A stretch of 64,000 nt of DNA from contig NZ_CP150660.1 of NCBI RefSeq assembly GCF_038023995.1, positions 3,904,501-3,968,500 on the forward strand, written 5' to 3'. The stretch is from Polaribacter atrinae. Its GTDB lineage: Bacteria > Bacteroidota > Bacteroidia > Flavobacteriales > Flavobacteriaceae. Position numbers and translations under genes: made by a program. The notes below the pieces were generated by a model. It ran no database searches. It saw only the letters and a program-made list of their open reading frames with translations, and was not told where the DNA came from. Each line of letters begins with the position of its first letter. The stretch's first letter is position 1. Positions 61,561-64,000 of the stretch are shown piece after piece.

Positions 61561-61709
61561 AGTCGCAACATTGTGTATGAAAAATTACTTAATTTAGTAC
61601 TTTAACAAAGTTTGTTGCATTTTATTTACTTTAATTTTTCTTCAAAAAAAAGAGACTTCCAAACAACCTTAAATTCCCAAAACATAAAAACATTTACTAT
61701 AATTACGAA

Positions 61710-62699
61710 ATGAATCAAGCCCTAAAAATAACATCTCTATTATTTATTCTGATATTTATTTCTTGTGGATATCAAAAAACGGAGGAAGATAAACATCCCG
61801 AAATTCCAATTTTTCCAGAGCATACAAACAATAAGATATCTATTAAACAATTCGCTATTAATTTAATGGATATTAAATACAATGAGAAAAATTTATTTGC
61901 CAATAACGAAAATGGTGATTTGATAATTTTAGATAGAAAATTTAATATCATAAAAGAATTAAAGGTTCCTAATAATTACATTAGTAAAGATGGAACTATT
62001 TATTTTATGCAACCTAATGAAAAACCTGAATTCATTGAGGTTTATAAAATGTCTATTGAAAATAATTTCAAAAAAGAAAAATTAAAGAATTTCATCATCA
62101 ATTCTAGAGAACCATTTACAATCAGAGATTCTTTAAATGTAGTTTATAAGCGTAAAATAAATGATAAAGACACTATTAAAATTAAGAGTTATATAGATAG
62201 TTTAGTTCATGTTGCTTATCAAAAAGAAAATAATTTAGTTTCTGATAAAATAAAAAAATTAAAACCGAATCTAGTTTCAATTTATCCATTATCAAATTCA
62301 GTAAGTGTTTTAAAATTCAAAGACAAGGAATTCGCTTTATATACAAGGTATGACCATACAGGTGAGTTTAAGGATGTGTTAGAAAAAACACGCCTTAATG
62401 GATTAGAACCTATATGGAATTTAGAAAAAAGTCCAAAATCATTTGACAAGGTTGTTTTAGGGAATTCATTCTCTGGAAATCATTATGTAGGTGGTTATAC
62501 TTCTTATGGCTACAATTATGTAGAAGTTTCATTACATAACGAAACAACAAAGTTTAAAGCAAAGAACTCAAACAATGGAAATGGTGTAAATATTTTATAT
62601 GAAAGCAAGGACACGATTATCTTAAAAGATTTTGAAAAATTGTATCATATAACATTAAAAAATAACATTAAAAAAATAACGATTGCCAACACTGTTTAA
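61710..62699 (+). CDS. Uncharacterised lipoprotein
   Basis: A 329-residue lipoprotein with the lipobox IFISC (Cys near residue 19) following a typical signal (MNQALKITSLLFILIFISC). The mature part starts GYQKTEEDKHPEIPIFPEH and has propeller-like repeats (NLFANNENGDLIILDRKFNIIKELKVPNN...). The C-terminal part carries a Gly/Tyr-rich stretch (SGNHYVGGYTSYGYNYVEV) and ends in a beta pattern (LYHITLKNNIKKITI). No family recognised. It is possibly the partner of the next secreted protein. No signs of truncation. Confidence 0.72.
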   Translation: MNQALKITSLLFILIFISCGYQKTEEDKHPEIPIFPEHTNNKISIKQFAINLMDIKYNEKNLFANNENGDLIILDRKFNIIKELKVPNNYISKDGTIYFMQPNEKPEFIEVYKMSIENNFKKEKLKNFIINSREPFTIRDSLNVVYKRKINDKDTIKIKSYIDSLVHVAYQKENNLVSDKIKKLKPNLVSIYPLSNSVSVLKFKDKEFALYTRYDHTGEFKDVLEKTRLNGLEPIWNLEKSPKSFDKVVLGNSFSGNHYVGGYTSYGYNYVEVSLHNETTKFKAKNSNNGNGVNILYESKDTIILKDFEKLYHITLKNNIKKITIANTV

Positions 62700-62776
62700 A
62701 TCTTATTGCGGTCTTTGAAAATGTGAATTTGAAAACGAATAGAGTAACAATTAAAAAAAAACGAAACACTTCATCA

Positions 62777-63283
62777 ATGAAAAGTCCTATATACTTTCTA
62801 TTTTTTATAACTTCCTTTCTTGTATGTCAAACTTCTTTTGCACAAGAGAACTTCGAAAAAACGAAAATTGTAACCAATGTCTTTAAAGCGCTAAAAAAAC
62901 AGAAAGTAAAAATATTTTTAAAGAGTTTACCAACTAAAGATGATATCACTTACCTCATTCCGGTAGAGCGTGCTGCGCAACCAGACAAAGACATTCCTGA
63001 TGTAGATCTCATAATTTCAAACTTTAAAAGAGATGCCTCTGAAAATTTTAGAAAAGTAATTAAAAAAGGAAATGCTTTTGGTGTTGATTGGAAAGATATT
63101 ATTTTACAGAAAGTGAGCTATGATGACAACCCAGACCCAGATCCAGACATACAAATGGAGAGAGGGAATATTACTTTGGTATGCGAAAGCAATGATAAAA
63201 AATTTCTAATAGTAATAAGAAAAACTTACAAAATACGAGATACTTGGCGATTAATGGATCGCATAAAGTTTACACTATTGTAA
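62777..63283 (+). CDS. Uncharacterised secreted protein
   Basis: From ATG 62777 the protein has 168 residues: signal peptide (MKSPIYFLFFITSFLVCQTSFAQ, cleavage before ENFEKT) and a compact alpha/beta domain (VFKALKKQKVKIFLKSLPTKDDITYLIPVERAA ... GVDWKDIILQKVSYDDNPDPDPDIQMERGNI ... TLVCESNDKKFLIVIRKTYKIRDTWRLMDRIKF). The pattern is like small periplasmic domains that resemble SnoaL/NTF2 folds. The upstream in-frame GTG at 62723 would put charged residues before the signal peptide, so I chose 62777. Function unknown. Confidence 0.72.
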   Translation: MKSPIYFLFFITSFLVCQTSFAQENFEKTKIVTNVFKALKKQKVKIFLKSLPTKDDITYLIPVERAAQPDKDIPDVDLIISNFKRDASENFRKVIKKGNAFGVDWKDIILQKVSYDDNPDPDPDIQMERGNITLVCESNDKKFLIVIRKTYKIRDTWRLMDRIKFTLL

Positions 63284-63444
63284 TGAGTTATGATATTATT
63301 GATTAATATAAATAATTGTTTTAACTATTCTTTTGAGTCTAATGGGGCTTATATGCCATCAAATATTATTGAGACAATAGGTTATTACAAACACATTATA
63401 TATTACCTGTTTTTTATATGAAAAATTGCTTAATATTCTAAAAA

Positions 63445-64000
63445 ATGGCATTACCAGAAAAAATAAAAGAAGTATCAATCTATTCAGAAATAGAGATTGG
63501 TGTGTATCCTCCAAATGGATTTCTACAATTTACAGAAGCAAGTTTAGGAAATGGAGATAATTTTGGTTTCTATTGGGAGTTTGGAAAAGAAAATAAAGAG
63601 CCCATAATTTGTGAAATGATTCATGATGAAGGAATTATTGTTCCGAGATTTTCTAATCTTGACAAGTTTTTAGAATGGTATAAGTTAAATGATTATGATT
63701 GGGGAGAAGAAGAAATTGAGGATGAAAAATTTGTTTTTAGTTTACTACAAAAAGGAAATGAATCCTTGAAAGAAAATGATCCTAAAAAAGCAATTCAATT
63801 TTATAAAGAAAGTACCGAAAGTTTTGGAGAGCTAAGTGAAAGCTGCTTTAAATTGGCTTCTCAATATAAAAGAGTTGGAAATGAATTAGAGTTTCAAAAA
63901 AGTATAATTAATTCAATTATTTCCAATTGGGCAATTGATTTTCCTTCTCAAAATGCAATAAGAATGTTTAAGAATTTAAACCCAGTTGAGGAGTTAAAAA
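63445..64000 (+). CDS. SUKH/SMI1-like protein with TPR-like C-terminus, partial
   Basis: The frame from ATG 63445 runs off the right edge (at least 185 residues). The N-terminal half (YPPNGFLQFTEASLGNGDNFGFYWEFGKEN, PIICEMIHDEGIIVPRFSNLDKFLEWY) has the pattern of the SUKH (SMI1/KNR4) superfamily, many members of which are immunity proteins for polymorphic toxins. From about residue 105 two helical repeats (LLQKGNESLKENDPKKAIQFYKES; LSESCFKLASQYKRVGNELEFQKSI) look like TPRs. No toxin gene is visible on the left, so any partner would lie beyond the window. The call is moderate because the SUKH motif is only seen by eye. Confidence 0.6.
   Translation, partial: MALPEKIKEVSIYSEIEIGVYPPNGFLQFTEASLGNGDNFGFYWEFGKENKEPIICEMIHDEGIIVPRFSNLDKFLEWYKLNDYDWGEEEIEDEKFVFSLLQKGNESLKENDPKKAIQFYKESTESFGELSESCFKLASQYKRVGNELEFQKSIINSIISNWAIDFPSQNAIRMFKNLNPVEELK

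Overview
The window is A+T-rich (about 30% G+C by eye) and comes from a marine-type member of the Bacteroidota, most likely Flavobacteriaceae of the Polaribacter/Tenacibaculum kind. Supporting signs are the gliding genes gldF and gldG, a type IX secretion type B sorting domain, a TonB receptor/DUF4249 lipoprotein pair, a monomeric isocitrate dehydrogenase, TAnnTTTG-type -7 promoter boxes, and several proteins that I recognise only from this family (DUF6428, DUF6638, DUF6695, DUF6095, the CAL67264 membrane protein). I see no rRNA, tRNA, CRISPR array, transposase or phage gene.

Layout. 1-1.9 kb: an arsenic operon on the minus strand (arsR, DUF6428, arsenate reductase-like phosphatase, ACR3 pump cut by the window edge). 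2-10.5 kb: a DMT permease, msrA, an outer-membrane protein gene inserted at the end of uvrB (the last ~80 codons of uvrB are present twice), intact uvrB and a large type IX-secreted protein. 10.8-21.4 kb: a plus-strand cluster of poorly characterised genes (coiled-coil protein, 341-residue protein, AAA ATPase, Nudix hydrolase, DUF6638, two membrane proteins). It is interrupted by a MazF-type toxin-antitoxin pair and by two four-helix-bundle (S23-type) genes, one of them broken. Nearly every spacer from 14 to 24.6 kb carries tracts with a 7-base period, placed just after a stop codon or just before a start codon.

21.5-29 kb: lipoate ligase, then a redox regulon (DoxX-like, OsmC, FMN reductase, a glutaredoxin-like protein without cysteines, MarR regulator, two pirins, a dienoyl-CoA reductase-like flavoprotein). 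Matching palindromes at the first promoter of this group and between marR and the pirin gene suggest one MarR regulon. A perfect 25-copy GATTACT array sits just upstream of marR. 29-36 kb: a frameshifted small secreted protein, lpxD, ettA, and a TPR histidine kinase with its response regulator. 37-45 kb: DinB, murQ-DUF6095-DUF6695, DUF4249/TonB receptor, icd. 46-58.5 kb: rplS, trmD, membrane proteins, a ClC channel, DUF2911, gldG-gldF, GNAT, monooxygenase, SAM hydrolase, phoH, purC. 58.6-64 kb: fabV followed by small unknown, broken or accessory genes, ending in a SUKH/TPR-like partial gene.

Four genes look interrupted by a single-base event (14.1, 29.1, 37.6 and 61.4 kb). These may be real pseudogenes, or sequencing errors that need read-level checking. 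All family assignments come from reading the proteins; no database search was run.
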